Part shown: in pieces, positions 13,877-26,376 of the stretch
How positions within the stretch are numbered: position 1 is the stretch's first letter
How the letters are laid out: every line of letters starts with the position of its first letter
From: Argopecten irradians
Lineage: Eukaryota > Mollusca > Bivalvia > Pectinida > Pectinidae
Reading direction: 5' to 3'
DNA: 64,000 nt
NCBI RefSeq assembly: GCF_041381155.1
Contig: NC_091147.1
Span: 11,967,030 to 12,031,029 of the forward strand
Made by a program: the position numbers and the translations under genes
Notes under the pieces: generated by a model
The model's database searches: none
The model's input: the letters and a program-made list of their open reading frames with translations, nothing else
What the model was told of the DNA's origin: nothing

Positions 13877-14497
13877 ACAAAGGATTCTATGTATGGTTTA
13901 GACCCTTTTTAGCCCCCAAATCCGTTTCAATTTTTCAAAACTGTTATTAAGTATCTAAAGTGTATATTTGTATTTGAACTATGTATAGTTACATCCAAGT
14001 TGTTTTGCTATTATTTTTAGCAGCTTTAGTTGTCATGGTTACCATCCCGAATATGCATGAATTATGAAAACGTGGAGATTTTGACAGGTGTTGGCCATTT
14101 TTTGCTACGTTACTGTATAAGAAACCCTAGAGCGCCTTCTTGAACAAACTTGATATTTACTGAAAATAACAAAATATCAAATTTTACACATTTTCATAAT
14201 GTATGCAAATTTGGAATGGCATACTACAGCTGCGAAATTAGAAAACAGTCATTACAGGTAAATTAGGTATGTACTACATTTGTTAATTAAATCCAACGAT
14301 TTAATAACTAAATAACACTTTTAAAAATTGGAAGTTGTTCACGGCCAGTGAGTGGAAATTAATCATGCCATTTGTTTATACATTAAGCATGAGCGAGACC
14401 TCCAGTGCAATCTCATCGGCTAACTGAAATGAAAAGTTATTATGCTCCTTTCGGGACACCTCTGGCATTAAGCTCACGACAGAGACACCCGCAACAA

Positions 14498-15012
14498 TAG
14501 AACGAATATACGTACCCGGCCTTCTATACCTTTCGGCCGGGTACGAATAGGTTCCTATGTCTCGTAGTGGAGCACTGCCTCCGAAAATCACTCGGGCACA
14601 GTTTTCTATACTTTTTTGTAGGTTTCCAATTATTTTAAGCGTATACATGCATTTACATATTATTTTTGTCTAAAACAAACATAACTACCATTTTTAATAT
14701 ATACCGTACCGCTCACAAGACGTCAAATTCACAACTTGTGGAATTGCCGTATAAATTCCCTTCAGAATGACCTTCATATGTATTATGTAAAAAAAATAAT
14801 GATCGATGAGAATTTGATATTTTATATAGCTCAGTTCTATTCCCTAGTAGGTAAGCGATATCAAAAAAGTACGATAAAATGCAAAAGAAACGTTTTATAA
14901 TGGTTTGTATAATCATTACTTTGCTCCATTAGCAGTAATAGGCACCAATTGCAGCTCTAAAGACGACACCATTTTCTGTCTAAAAGTCTTTTGAGCTACA
15001 ATATTGCAGCTA
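14498..15012. mobile_element. 515-bp insertion with 9-bp target duplication, right arm only
   Basis: The 9-bp sequence CCGCAACAA occurs at 14489-14497 and again at 15013-15021. The left arm has a single copy (as TTGTTGCGG, 13071-13079) with nothing between. The inserted DNA contains a 10-bp perfect stem, GTACCCGGCC at 14512-14521 with GGCCGGGTAC at 14535-14544, and no long ORF. Target-site length would suit a Mutator-like element, but the ends share only a few terminal bases, so the class is open. Confidence 0.65.
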
Positions 15013-17889
15013 CCGCAACAAAGGCATGAGTAATATATGAGAAAGTGTTGTTATGATGATTTTCCACAAGACATTTGCGTGTTATTGTTATTGAAACAGG
15101 GCTGCTATCGTCTTAGTGACGGCATTTTGTGTAGTTGTGAAGGATGATTTTGAAAGGAACATTATCGCTCTTTCCAACGGCAGTAACTGTTTTAGGAAGA
15201 CATGTTAGAAATGTGAGTTTTAGCCGCGTAAGCTGGGTATGTAGTAAGGAAGTATTTGAGTCGAAGGGGAGATTTTCACCCTTTACGATATTTATGAGCA
15301 GTCTGATTTTTATGCGATTTTTGGATCTCTGACCACTAAAACGTCTGTAAAATGGTTTGTATGTTGGTCCTAGTTGTAATTATTAAATTGTAAGTAAGTT
15401 AGCCTGTCTCGCTGATCTTGCGCTGTTATATGGAATCAACTCTCCACCATTACTATATGTTCAGCACGGCCTTCGTGGCATCGATCCTTAATTAAATTAT
15501 TTGAAAAAAACACCCAACGACAACTGAATAATCGCCCTTAACGGCTATACGAGCATCACTTGAGTTATAGATACTATCCGTTCTTATTTCCTTTACGCCA
15601 CTGCCCTCTAATTTGTCCTTGCTGCATTATGATTTGTTAATCATGGGTACAGTACAGGTGGCACTCATACCGGAACTCAATTACCCATTGTTCACCTTTA
15701 CAATATAAAGAGAGAGACCTGTACTGAAAACTCACTGAGTTTTCCCTTGTCATTTACTACACCAGTAAGGTCAATACAGACATTTTAGTTACAAATGATA
15801 TGGTTTTCTTTGAAATAAAGCTATACTGAAAATTCACTGAATGGAGTTCGTTCAAGTACATTATAAGGTAAACACTGGAATTTCATACCAATGCTATCCC
15901 GAATTAGAAATACAGTGTATTTGATATCAAACTCTCTAAATAAATCGCAATGTTATGATGATTTGGTAAGTCACTACATAAATGATTTCTTCTTGCTGTA
16001 CCACAAAATGTTTTGTATGACCTATCTGGGGTGTATAACATTTACGTGTGTTTTATAAATTATTCATTCTGTTGGACACGAGTCTCGCTGTTAATATGAC
16101 ATGCCATTGGGTAAGAACAACATCGTCACTGTCTTACATTCGAGCACTGGGCGGCATTTATTGTATAATTTTAAATTGTTCCATTTGATCACATGTATGA
16201 GCGGGGTACTATGGCTTACGAGGGTGATAATCTAGGTTAGCCTCATCGTATGTTATACGATGAAGATTGTTATTAATCTTTAGGTTTTTTGACCCGTTGC
16301 CATTGATACTGCGAATAACAAAACTAACTTGTTTATGTAACAACTGGACTTTCACACAAACCATGAATAATATAGTTGTGAAATTCGCTACAATACTGTG
16401 CTAATTTCACCTTTAATCACATATTTGTAATAACCGCAAATCAAAATAAAAATGACACGTAAGGAATTGGTGAATTTGAAATGATGTCTGAAACAATGAC
16501 TCAATACATCAGAGACTATATCCTTCCCATGTATGTTGATAGTAGTGTAGGCCAAAGTGATCCGACTCGATCGTCGGAGACCAGATTGCACATTTGGTAG
16601 AGCATCGGGCTATTGTTCGAATATCCAGGGTACTTCTCCTGTCCAGGTAAAAACATGACGCTTAATAAAGCACCCACTGTGCTTGTTATACATAGCGTGT
16701 TAGATGACTCATTACCACTATCACTGATATCTTATCAAATACTGTTTACAGTGCACGGTTTAAAGGGTTAAGTCGGCAGCTATACCTAGTGACACATATT
16801 TCCTGGAATGTCCTCGACATTCAGCATACCCAATCTATAGTTATATATATATATATAGATACGTCTCCCAGGTTGTATACACACTCTCCACCCGTTCGAG
16901 GTCGTAGTACAGCAGCTTCGGGAATGACGGATAAATGCACATCTGGTTGTTTGCAAACAGCAACAGAGATATTTAACGACAAATACATATTTTGTTTTCT
17001 ATGTAAACCCTCAAGGCCCATTCTGCAGACCTTGTGCAGTTCGTATGTTTTGACAAGGGGAGTATGCATTGATTTGTTGTCAAGCTATGAGTGATTTTTT
17101 GCTGTATAACATGTTTAAAAGATAAGACTGATACAATGCAAATACAGCTGATCGTTCATTTAACAGTCCTGAACATTAAAGTGAAAGTTGTTCGGCAACC
17201 AATCGTAGGGAAGACAGTTATAATACATTCAGAGAAGAACTCGCATTTCGTTACAAATAATCAGTAGGTAAACAATGAGCAATAAGCAATAGAATGTTTA
17301 TTGATGTTTTGTTTTCGGAATGTTTGGAATTATTATTAAAGATGTTACACCACATTGTTTCTCAATCAAAAACAGGAGCAGAGGAATTAGTATCTTTCAG
17401 TTGCAAAAGTTACTTACTTAAACATTGAAAAGTTTAAGCTTCTAATTAAGTTTTTGATAAAATAGATATATAGAAATATTAAAAACAATCAATTGCGAAT
17501 GATAGAAATCGCATTTAATCAAGACTACTGTTAACATGATATTCAGATATAACATCAATACACATTCATACAAATCTAACATTTTTTTTTTTTTCAAATT
17601 CTAATTTCTCGGTTATCTTTTCTGCAATCATACATACTGACGGATAACAAACATATACACCAATAAATAAAAAAAAACAAAAAAAAAACAGAGATATACA
17701 GTGAGGTTGGGCTTAAGATGTACTGGATGAGGTGGAGGAGGCGGAGGAGTTATATAACTTTGTCAAATACGGTATCGTTGGCAATATTGATAATCATTTA
17801 AAGCTTGAAACAGAGTTAAGACTGCTCACTTATTCAACAAACATTGATAGATGTACAAGAACATTAAATTAAAACCAGTTATTGTTTAT

Positions 17890-18090
17890 ATGTACTGACA
17901 TATTACCACATGATTTCCACCTTTGGGTCGCGAGTTCGAATCCTATGTGGGGCAGTTGCCAGGTACTGGCCGCTGGTCGGTGGATTTTCTCCGGGTACTC
18001 CAGCTTTCCTCCACCAACAAACCTGGCACGTCCGTAAATGACCCTGGCTGTTTATAGGACGTTAAATTAATCAAACCAAAACCAAATATT
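17890..18090 (+). repeat. tRNA-derived SINE
   Basis: Contains the B-box-like GGGTCGCGAGTTCGAATCC, then GGGGCAGTTGCCAGGTACTG, CTCCGGGTACTCCAGCTTTC and CCTGGCACGTCC, ending GGACGTTAAATTAATCAAAC. It is the same family as the element at 22515-22680; the 5' tRNA-like part is shortened. Confidence 0.7.
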
Positions 18091-19240
18091 GTTTTTAAAA
18101 TGTGGCGTGTAGGTACTAAGGAACATGAAGAAATTATCGGGAAATGAAATTGAACCTGCGAAAGGTCAGTTTGTGTTTGTGTTTTTACGAATAATATAAA
18201 CAAAGATAACTTTGGTAAATACAGGACAATAGACCACTTCATAACGCGCAAAGAGTTATAGCTCTTCCGTACCTAGATAGGCAATACTCGAGATAACCAA
18301 AGCATTGATAACAGCGATGACAATGCGATGACGCCGCATCTGTCAATGACTTACTCTCCAGTGTGTACGATGGAGCTTCCCTAGTAACCACAAGATATAT
18401 GTATGACATATTGGAGAACTTATTTAGAGTATGTAGACGGTATTAATTGTCGAAAGAGAAATGGCCTTTATTCAAGACAAATATAGACTATAAAAGTGGC
18501 GGTTCCTATTCCTGCTCAGCGCTACAATGACGGTGTGGGAAGACTGATCACGACTGATCACCGACACAGATTGTAAATGGCGCCTGTTTCATACTCTTTC
18601 ATATGACAATACCATGAAATCGACATTCACAAGACATTCACGATCACAATTCAACATTGAATGTATGAAATTACGTAATCTTGATATAAGGTAAAACTCA
18701 AGAGGACGTGAGAAAATGCGCAATATTTGCAATACAGCAGGTAAGAAATCTGGATACAACGAAATTGTTTTAGTAGGAACACTGTTAAGGGGATCAGCGA
18801 ATTCGCATATATATATAAAAGGAAACAAATTCACCGCCCTTTTTCATAATTCTAACTAGCTTTGTTTTGAGTGAATGAAGACACTTAAAGGACACAACAA
18901 TCAAGCATTTCTCTTTCGAAAATTGATACTATCTAGTTACGCTAAAGGGATTGAATAAAATACGACCCTTCTCAAAGTGGCGAACCCTCAACTCTAGGCC
19001 AACGTGAGAACGACAAAAATGATATTCCGATTTTTGTCTCTTTCTATGGTGATTCCGTTATACCAAGGATAAAACACGAACATATCACTATCTCAAAAAC
19101 TTACATACACGAATGAACAATACGATATTATGAAACAAACACATAAATAAACTGTTTGTTAAGTGTTTGCATCCCAAGTTGTAGGGTATGTTTCTTAGTT
19201 TTGTGTTTATTATTTAATCATTATTTCTCTTTGTTTTTAT

Positions 19241-19560
19241 ACTAAATCTTGGTTTCTGATTGGCCGATTCTTTTTTAATATCACTATGAAAAACAATCCG
19301 AGAACTGCGCGAAAAACAATATTAACATGACATCACAATAGAACGTCAATAGAATAGTACGTGTAAATATATTTTATTTCATCACGTAGTCCAGAAAATT
19401 AATTATAAGCATTGAAGTCACTATTTTCTATTTTCACCGGGCTATGAAATAAATTTTGTTTGCAAACTTTTGTAAGAATCCGCTACACGGATTCTCAGTT
19501 TCATATCCTGATGAAATTGAAAAAAAGTGATATCAATGCTTAAATATATTGACGTTGAGG
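19241..19560 (+). repeat. MITE-like interspersed repeat M
   Basis: Shows TTTCTGATTGGCCGA, GCGCGAAA, GACATCACAATAG and the later TTAATTATAAGCATTGA block. The 3' part forms an imperfect hairpin (AAGTCACTATTTTC against AAAAAAAGTGATATCAATGC). Confidence 0.6.
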
Positions 19561-21593
19561 AGAATCTTTTATAAAAATATATAGGTTATTTGAGATCATT
19601 ATTCAGTATGTGTCCTTTATATAACCAAGGGTGTCTGCAGCAGAGTTACAAATGTTATATATGCACATTATTGAAGCACCAATGCAGTAAGATTATTTTT
19701 TGTGTTTTTTGTTTTGTTTTTAATAGTGAAGTTATAACGTGATAGATACAAAATAAATAAAAACTTTTTTTCAAAGTTTACCTCTGTGTGATTTTGTTGA
19801 TCTCGCGTAGCAATCAATTTGAACTATTATATGTTATGTATTTTCGCTTTGTACTTTCCTTTTATTAATCAATAACTGATGATGTTTATGAATATTATAT
19901 TTGCAACCCAACAGCGGTTAGCCCAAATATTTTCATACACATGTATTATGTTATGTCATTTTGTATTTTGTGTGGCTTGTATGAAGTATTTTATTTTTAC
20001 ATACAATAACATTTGTGTCATATTATGATGCTCATTTTAATTCAATTCTGTACTGTTATAGCCATTTGTTGTTTGGAGACCTGCATTTCATATTTATCTA
20101 TTGTATCTAGCAAAACTAAGGCTTCTGTTATCTTTAATTTATGTAATACTATATACAGCTTAAAACGATAAAGAACGTTAACTGTTAAGTTATCGTTCCG
20201 TAGAAAACTACAAAAATGACTTCGATATGTGAAACTGTCTAAGATCACAGTTCTCCGAAATCCTCTATTTATAACCTGTAGTCAGTACTGTACTGAGGAA
20301 ATACTAATTAAATGTCTTGGTCTACGTACGGAATACAAATACTTCGGTACTTCTCTACTTTAACTTATGTTCGAATAAAAAGTTTGTTGTGCAAGTGTAA
20401 CTTCAATGGTGCATCCGGCCCTTTTGTTAATTACAACTGGTGAATTAAATGTGTATGTGCTAAAACGAAAGTGGATTTTCCAGGTATCACGTAACCATAT
20501 TGTTTGTGTCGCACATAAACAGAAGACACCAGGTGAGTCTAATTAATGTATTGTAACACATGCCATTTAATGCAATTTATTTCATCATGTTTACCTTAAT
20601 CAGTTACAACAAATATAAACAGTTAAACGTCGATATTTGAATGGAACATTATACAAGTATACTGTATCAGCCAAATACTATCTCTGTGGCCCTGTTTAAA
20701 CTAACAGTGTGAAGATTAGCGCAAAGTTTGTTAATATGGCATTAAATGATAGCGAATCAAATAGATCTTACTTTTAAATAAGTATAATAATATTTGATAT
20801 ATAATAATGTTTAGAAGTTATATTACATTAAATTGTGTCACATACACGTGTTTACAAAAGTGTCAGGTATCTATACATTGTATGTAACATTTAACCAGTG
20901 TTTAGATCTTAACTTACCTGTGTACTATACAATCTTCAACAGTCTATTACTTTGTATGTATGTGATAATATAATAACTACACACTCCGCACAGGTACAAT
21001 AATAATACAAATTAATATTCTTTTCTAGCTAATACTTTATATTACGGTAATGGTGTACCATTTTCTTTCATATTAAAAATAAACTTGTATTGCCAGCTTG
21101 ATAGTGAAAGATATGTTTTTCGTATGTAGCCTATTACTAAACTGCTTACTTTCTTCGCCCATTCGGCTACAGTAATTAGTTACCAAATAATGTGGTTGTC
21201 TGGCATATTGCGATGTATGAGTAGCTTAGATACATAGATAGCTTACCTTCTCTGACATAACGCCTTGTAATGCTAACAGTAGTGTGCTTCTTCAGAGTAA
21301 CAAATTTAATGCTGCAAGTGCTAGCTAGATTTCCAGGAAAGTCAACTCTCTTGGATATGACATATTTTAGAGATAGCATGATGACTGATAGTTTGACTGG
21401 ACTTGAGCTATACCAGAAATAAGTGTATACGAATTTTGTGATTTCTGTGTAATATCTACAGAACGTATTATGACCTAGTAATTAGAAATATTCAAGTTGT
21501 AGTAAAACATCACAATTAACAACAAAACATATGATACATTGGTACATTAAACTCTACAATATTTCTATAATGCCAATAACACACATCATGTTT

Positions 21594-21870
21594 TATACTA
21601 AATACGACTTTCTGATTGGCAGAAGTTTTTCTTCATATACTATGAAGAAAAAATCCAAGAATGGCGCGATAACGCGATGTTTTCATGACATCACAATAGA
21701 GACGTTGACGTTGCGTATTGACAAAGAAAAAATAATCCTTTGGAAAATCAATGGCATCGTACGTTCAAACGTATTTTTTGTTATCAAGTAGACTGAAAAA
21801 TTAATTATAAGCATACGCGGATTCACACAGTATGCAAACAAATTTCTTTCACACACGATGAAGGTTAAAA
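21594..21870 (+). repeat. MITE-like interspersed repeat M (right arm)
   Basis: Mirror partner of the copy at 7430-7700, differing at only a few bases. Includes TTTCTGATTGGCAGAAG, ATGGCGCGATAACGCGATG and GTTGACGTTGCGTATTGAC. Confidence 0.6.
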
Positions 21871-22514
21871 ATAGTCAATGCTTAAAAACTGATGTCTGAA
21901 TCGTAGGCGACTTCATTTCACGTTCCCATGCCTTACGGTGTTTACGGCGAACAACCAACTAAATTCTTTTACATAGACTACAGTGTTTAAGTTTGTTAAA
22001 GTTTTGTAATGTATTATTAAAACAACTGAATATAAGTTAGCTACTGTGTTCTATAATCAAAGTCTAGGTTCTCATACTAGATAGAAAAAAAGTTTGGGTT
22101 CTTCAGTTCCAATTCCATCAAAAATCAGGAGCAGTTCGCACTAAAAAATCCTAAAATTTTAACTCTTTTACCTATTCATTATCATAATTGATATCTTGAA
22201 CCTAAATTTCTATCTGAATTTCCAAATTCATACCATGGTTATCTAGGAATAATTACCTGTCAGAAAATATTTTTACTTTCAAAATTCATATTTAGTCAGC
22301 CAATCAGCGGCCGGGTCAAAATTGTATCCTGGACTCAATCAAGGGCCATTTCGAAGGTCTTTTTTCGTTAAGTTGAATGTTCCCTTTAGAAGCTGAGTTG
22401 TAATCGTTTCCGCGGTCATAACTGCTCGCGAATTTAAATCGAACTTGAAATGTGGTCACACAAGTTGGTTAACAGTACCGCGTCAGTATTGAACATCATT
22501 TGAAGACACGATTA

Positions 22515-22680
22515 GATCAATCATGGGATTAGGATGGCCATATTGGGCCGCGGTGGATGAGTGATATCTCGACATAATATACCACAAGCCTTCCACCTCG
22601 GGGTCGCGAATTCGAATCCCATATGGGACAATTGCCAGGAACTGATCGCTGGTCGATGTTTTTTTTCACCGTGTTCTCCG
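22515..22680 (+). repeat. tRNA-derived SINE (right arm)
   Basis: Mirror partner of 6635-6780. A-box-like GGCCGCGGTGGATGAGTG and B-box-like GGTCGCGAATTCGAATCCC are followed by a short tail; the usual distal part of the family is missing. Confidence 0.7.
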
Positions 22681-23512
22681 TGTAATACGAGTTAGGGGCT
22701 ATCAAATAGATATACTTCGTAAACTTGGCCGTAAGCTTTGACGTAAACTAGTGTACATAACCCTGCATGTTGAAAATGGTCAAGATATGAATGGCTTGTG
22801 GTGTGTTCAAGATTAGTATACGTACACAATGTATTGGTATTTAACTACAACTTGCTATAAAGAACAGCTCTAAAACACAGACTCAAAATAATATACGAAT
22901 TTATCAGTTTTAACCACAATGCTGTATTAAAACATAACATACGTCTCTATGTTTGTGATGTATGCGTTGTGAATAAACATTGAGGAAGTGATTCGACACA
23001 AGTTACCATGAAATGACATAATGGAGATATTCCTATTTTAGGACATGTATTTGTTGTAATTACTGACCTGGTTTTCGGCTCTATGTATTTATTACATATA
23101 AATGTATAAATCACATAAATTACGTTACAGTTATAATTGATATTAGATAAGGGTATTTCTCTTTTTAAGAATTGTTTTAATTTTAAAAATTATTACTGTT
23201 ATAGTGAGTTATTTAGGTGCTTCAGTGTGCCGGATGTGTATATTATTTGTGTATATTTTTATGATTATTTTGAGTTTGTTATCTTATGTGATCGCCTTTA
23301 TGTTCTTCTTGAATTGATTGCCCACCTTGTCATTTGAATAATATGTGAAATTATCATCAATATCTAAACTTCTTAATTGATTCAGCGTGCAAGAATTTAT
23401 CATTGTAGTAAACTAGCGTTATTGTTTTGTTTTTGCAGTGCCAAGAACTCAATCGAACTTCGGTTGTTATTCTTATTCTAAATGATAGAAACAATGGATA
23501 CCACGCAGCATA

Positions 23513-26376
23513 ATGTACGACATAGTTGATGAAGAACACACTGATTTTCCAGACGCACAGTTGCCTCGATCCCATGGTACACAACGTCAGCACCATAGGG
23601 ACAATACATATCTCCAACCCATTTACACCGAACCACATACGAATATACAACCACCACAAGTTTGTACGAATTTTTCATTAAGTCAACGAGAGACAAACAC
23701 AACAAATGGTTTATTGGACTCCGGCTTCAATGGATACCTCACACCTACACATAAAAACCGACGACGACGTTGCAATGTAAAGACAAATACTCTTCTTTAT
23801 AAATTCCTGATATCATTATTGCTAAATGTTGCATTTATAGCTGTTTTTACTACTTCGTTATACGATTTCTTAAATTGTTGCACTGGAAACTCGCCGCCGA
23901 ATCATCAACCTCATACACAGCTTCCACAAGTTGTGTCTCAAGGATACGATATATGTTTCTTCAACCAAGGTGGGCGATGTACTGGTGAGATTCCCACACA
24001 GGGAATGCGGGCCTGGTATGCAAATGGCTACTCAGACATCACACATCAGGACGACCACCCAACATTGTGCTGTTATAAAAAATCAAAGGCTATTAAGCAG
24101 CTTACATATCTTGTAAGTATGGCATACAATATGATCATAGGAATACATTAATGGTATGAAATATATACGTGTGATAAGATGTTCTGTCTGAACTAATAAT
24201 AATGAATACTTTAGAAATGTATAATTTAAAGATGCTTCACCACCGACAGAACATAAGCAATACCCATTATTTGAACAATAATTGGCACACAAAAATACTA
24301 TAAAATAATTTGTTCTGCTTTTGGTGCATGTTCAATGAGCACGTCCTTCCATTTAGGACATAGTGTCATGATTCCTTAGGGACACAATTAATTTTATGGT
24401 ATAGAGTAAGTGCAAGTAACTTTTGAAACTGAAGAAAAATAATACTTGGCCTGCTATTGTTTTTGATAAAGAAAGATACCATTTGTCAGCGGGGTAGCAT
24501 CTTTAATAATATTTCCAAAAAATAAAACATCAATAACAATTTCAGTTGCATTTCATGGTATACTGATTTAATTCAGAATATATATGAATGGGTGCAACTA
24601 AGTTGATATTAACGTGTTTTAAAACAAAACGCTATATTTTATGAGTTATCGATCTGATTAGGAACAGTAAAATCGTTTGTTCTCGAGTGGTGCAGTGGTT
24701 ACACTACTTGCCTTTCACTTAGCCGGCCGGGGTTCGATTCCCGACACGGGCGTAAAATGTCAGGGGTCACCTGCTCGATCACGTGGGTTTTACCCAGACA
24801 CTCCTGTACCGTCCACTCTAATACCTCTCGTGCTTTCAACCGGTCCACCAAAGTGATTTGTTTAAGATATATAATTTTTTTCGCAACCAATATAAAATAT
24901 ATACAGTTAAACTTATATTTGGCGTATTTTTCATACTCACAAATCAAGATGAGCTTACAATATCTTGTTCAATATTCACCGTTTAATGCTACCAACATTT
25001 TGAGAGTGACAATACTTTTAATGCTTAGGTTTTAATTTTACAAGTACAAATCAAATATCAAAATTATCTTTGGCAGTACTGCCAAAAATGATTATAACTG
25101 CGTCTATAGTGAGGAGGAATGAGTACATACGATAAGAAAATCAAGCCAAGCTGTGGTCTACAATTTCGTGAACATTTTATAGTGTTATTAGTAATCGAAA
25201 GTGATTTCTGCTGTTATTTTTCCATCTAAACATACGTAAAGGCATAAAAACATCTATTTTGAAGTTCATATTTTTTGTGTTGTAACTCTAGAATATAAGG
25301 CATCTGAAGTCATTTGAATGATTTTCGTAGCTTAATCCACCAAACTTTATGGTATTCATTAGATTAATGAAGACACAATGATTAGTCAACATGTTCGCCC
25401 AGTTATTTTACATATAACTTTAAATATTTGAATTGAATCAATTGATGGTGATATTGTCTTCCAGATGTTGTTAGTAAAAGCCCACAACAAAGTACGGAGG
25501 GTATGTCTGAATTGTTCTACACAACATATCGCCCGATCAAGTGACTTATCTACTGCGTGCAGTATTAAGGCTTCAGGTAATTTATATACTGTGGTACAAA
25601 GTCAATCAGCATCACATTTGTATACCTTCGCTTAAATGTTAAGATGTGTTCCTACATACATGTATATAGGTGTTTTTTCAACCATTATCCCGGAAATTGT
25701 GACACCATGTGCCAGAACAAAATACTGCGGAACTAACAAATGCTTACATATTTCATTTTAATCGTTCTTGTTTTTATTACTTGGTAAATTTCCCACAACA
25801 CGAACTTGCAATTTCTTTCTTTAGGCTGTAAGGGGAAATGTAATTTTCGTTATCCTTGTGTGCCAAATATACTTAAATATTATTTAGATGTAAAAAACAA
25901 TATCTTATCTAATTTCTAGAATATATATTTACCATAGAAGAGAACTAGCATAGGCTGTCGCTAAATGAAACTTGTGAATGGATTCTTTTTAAGGTATCGA
26001 AGATTTGTATATATTACTGTATTGTTTATGTCTCACAGAGGAGAAGTTGAAACTGATCGTTGATGATTATTCTAACAACGTCTGTCATCAAGGGGGCATA
26101 CGAGTGAAGAGGACACGAGTACATTTCATGTATCTGTATTTGGCGATAAATTGCAGCCTCCATGGAAATAATGTCATCAAAGCCGGGGTTAAAGTTCAGG
26201 ATCAACTCATTGCAGAGACTGATATGAAATGTGACACAAATATAGGTGTAATGACCATTTCTTTGTTTTCGTTTCGAAACCTAGAAGAGGAGACAGTACT
26301 TGTTCCATACGTATCACATACAAAGTGTGTTCAATCCGATACAAAGAGTAATAGATTCGAAATATTAGCTGTATAG
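23513..26376 (+). CDS. TNF-like type II membrane ligand, right-arm intact copy
   Basis: Three exons: 23513-24112 (ends CTT before GTAAGT, phase 0), 25465-25576 (112 nt, ends phase 1 before GTAATT) and 26039-26376. Together they give 1050 nt, 349 residues and no internal stop. A likely 5' UTR acceptor, TTTTTGCAG, lies near 23440, and an in-frame TAG upstream supports the start. Residues 1-93 are hydrophilic, RRRR at about 83-86 precedes a membrane segment at about 94-117, and the rest would be extracellular. The stalk has C148, C156 and C186-C187. Exon 3 has the TNF-domain-like pattern IRVKRTRVHFMYLYLAINC, matching the usual L-x-V-x-x-x-G-x-Y-x-x-Y region without its glycine, and ends NRFEILAV where TNF ligands usually end with F-G-x-x-x-L. 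I infer a very diverged TNF-superfamily ligand. Exon phases match those of the gene at 33476, which supports kinship. Confidence 0.75.
24229..24504. mobile_element. Short TIR transposon (MITE) in intron 1
   Basis: The left end reads AAAGATGCTTCACCACC and the right end, reversed, AAAGATGCTACCCCGC, giving imperfect terminal inverted repeats about 20 bp long around about 275 bp with no ORF. It sits in sequence missing from the left arm. A related right-end block (GTCAGCGGTGTAACATCTTC) occurs at about 10858-10877. Confidence 0.55.
24675..24850 (+). repeat. tRNA-derived SINE in intron 1
   Basis: A-box-like GTGGTGCAGTGGTTACAC and B-box GGGGTTCGATTCCCGACAC are followed by GGGTCACCTGCTCGATCACG and CCAGACACTCCTGTACCG. 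The family also occurs at 40255 and 43215. Confidence 0.7.

Larger units (their letters stand above)
17450..19770. other. Right-arm-specific segment with SINE and MITE
   Basis: Flanks pair with the left arm near 10750 and 9540, but this interval is about 1.1 kb longer than its partner. It holds a poly(T) run near 17582-17594, a SINE at about 17890-18090 and a copy of repeat M at 19241-19560. No exon is supported. Confidence 0.55.
24229..25172. other. 944-bp insertion present only in the right arm
   Basis: In the left arm GTATAATTTA runs straight into TACATTTTATAG (about 5065-5085, reversed). Here the same two flanks are separated by 944 bp holding a MITE (24229-24504) and a SINE (24675-24850). 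The insertion enlarges intron 1 of the TNF-like gene. Confidence 0.7.

Noticed and set aside
14376-14648. Minus-strand 90-codon frame in the right arm
   Set aside because: It runs into the arm-specific 515-bp insertion, so most of it is transposon sequence and chance.
24675-24850. Possible functional tRNA genes at the A/B-box sites here and at 40255, 43215, 6700, 17900 and 22550
   Set aside because: The copies lack a full cloverleaf, and each is followed by the same non-tRNA body, so they are SINEs.
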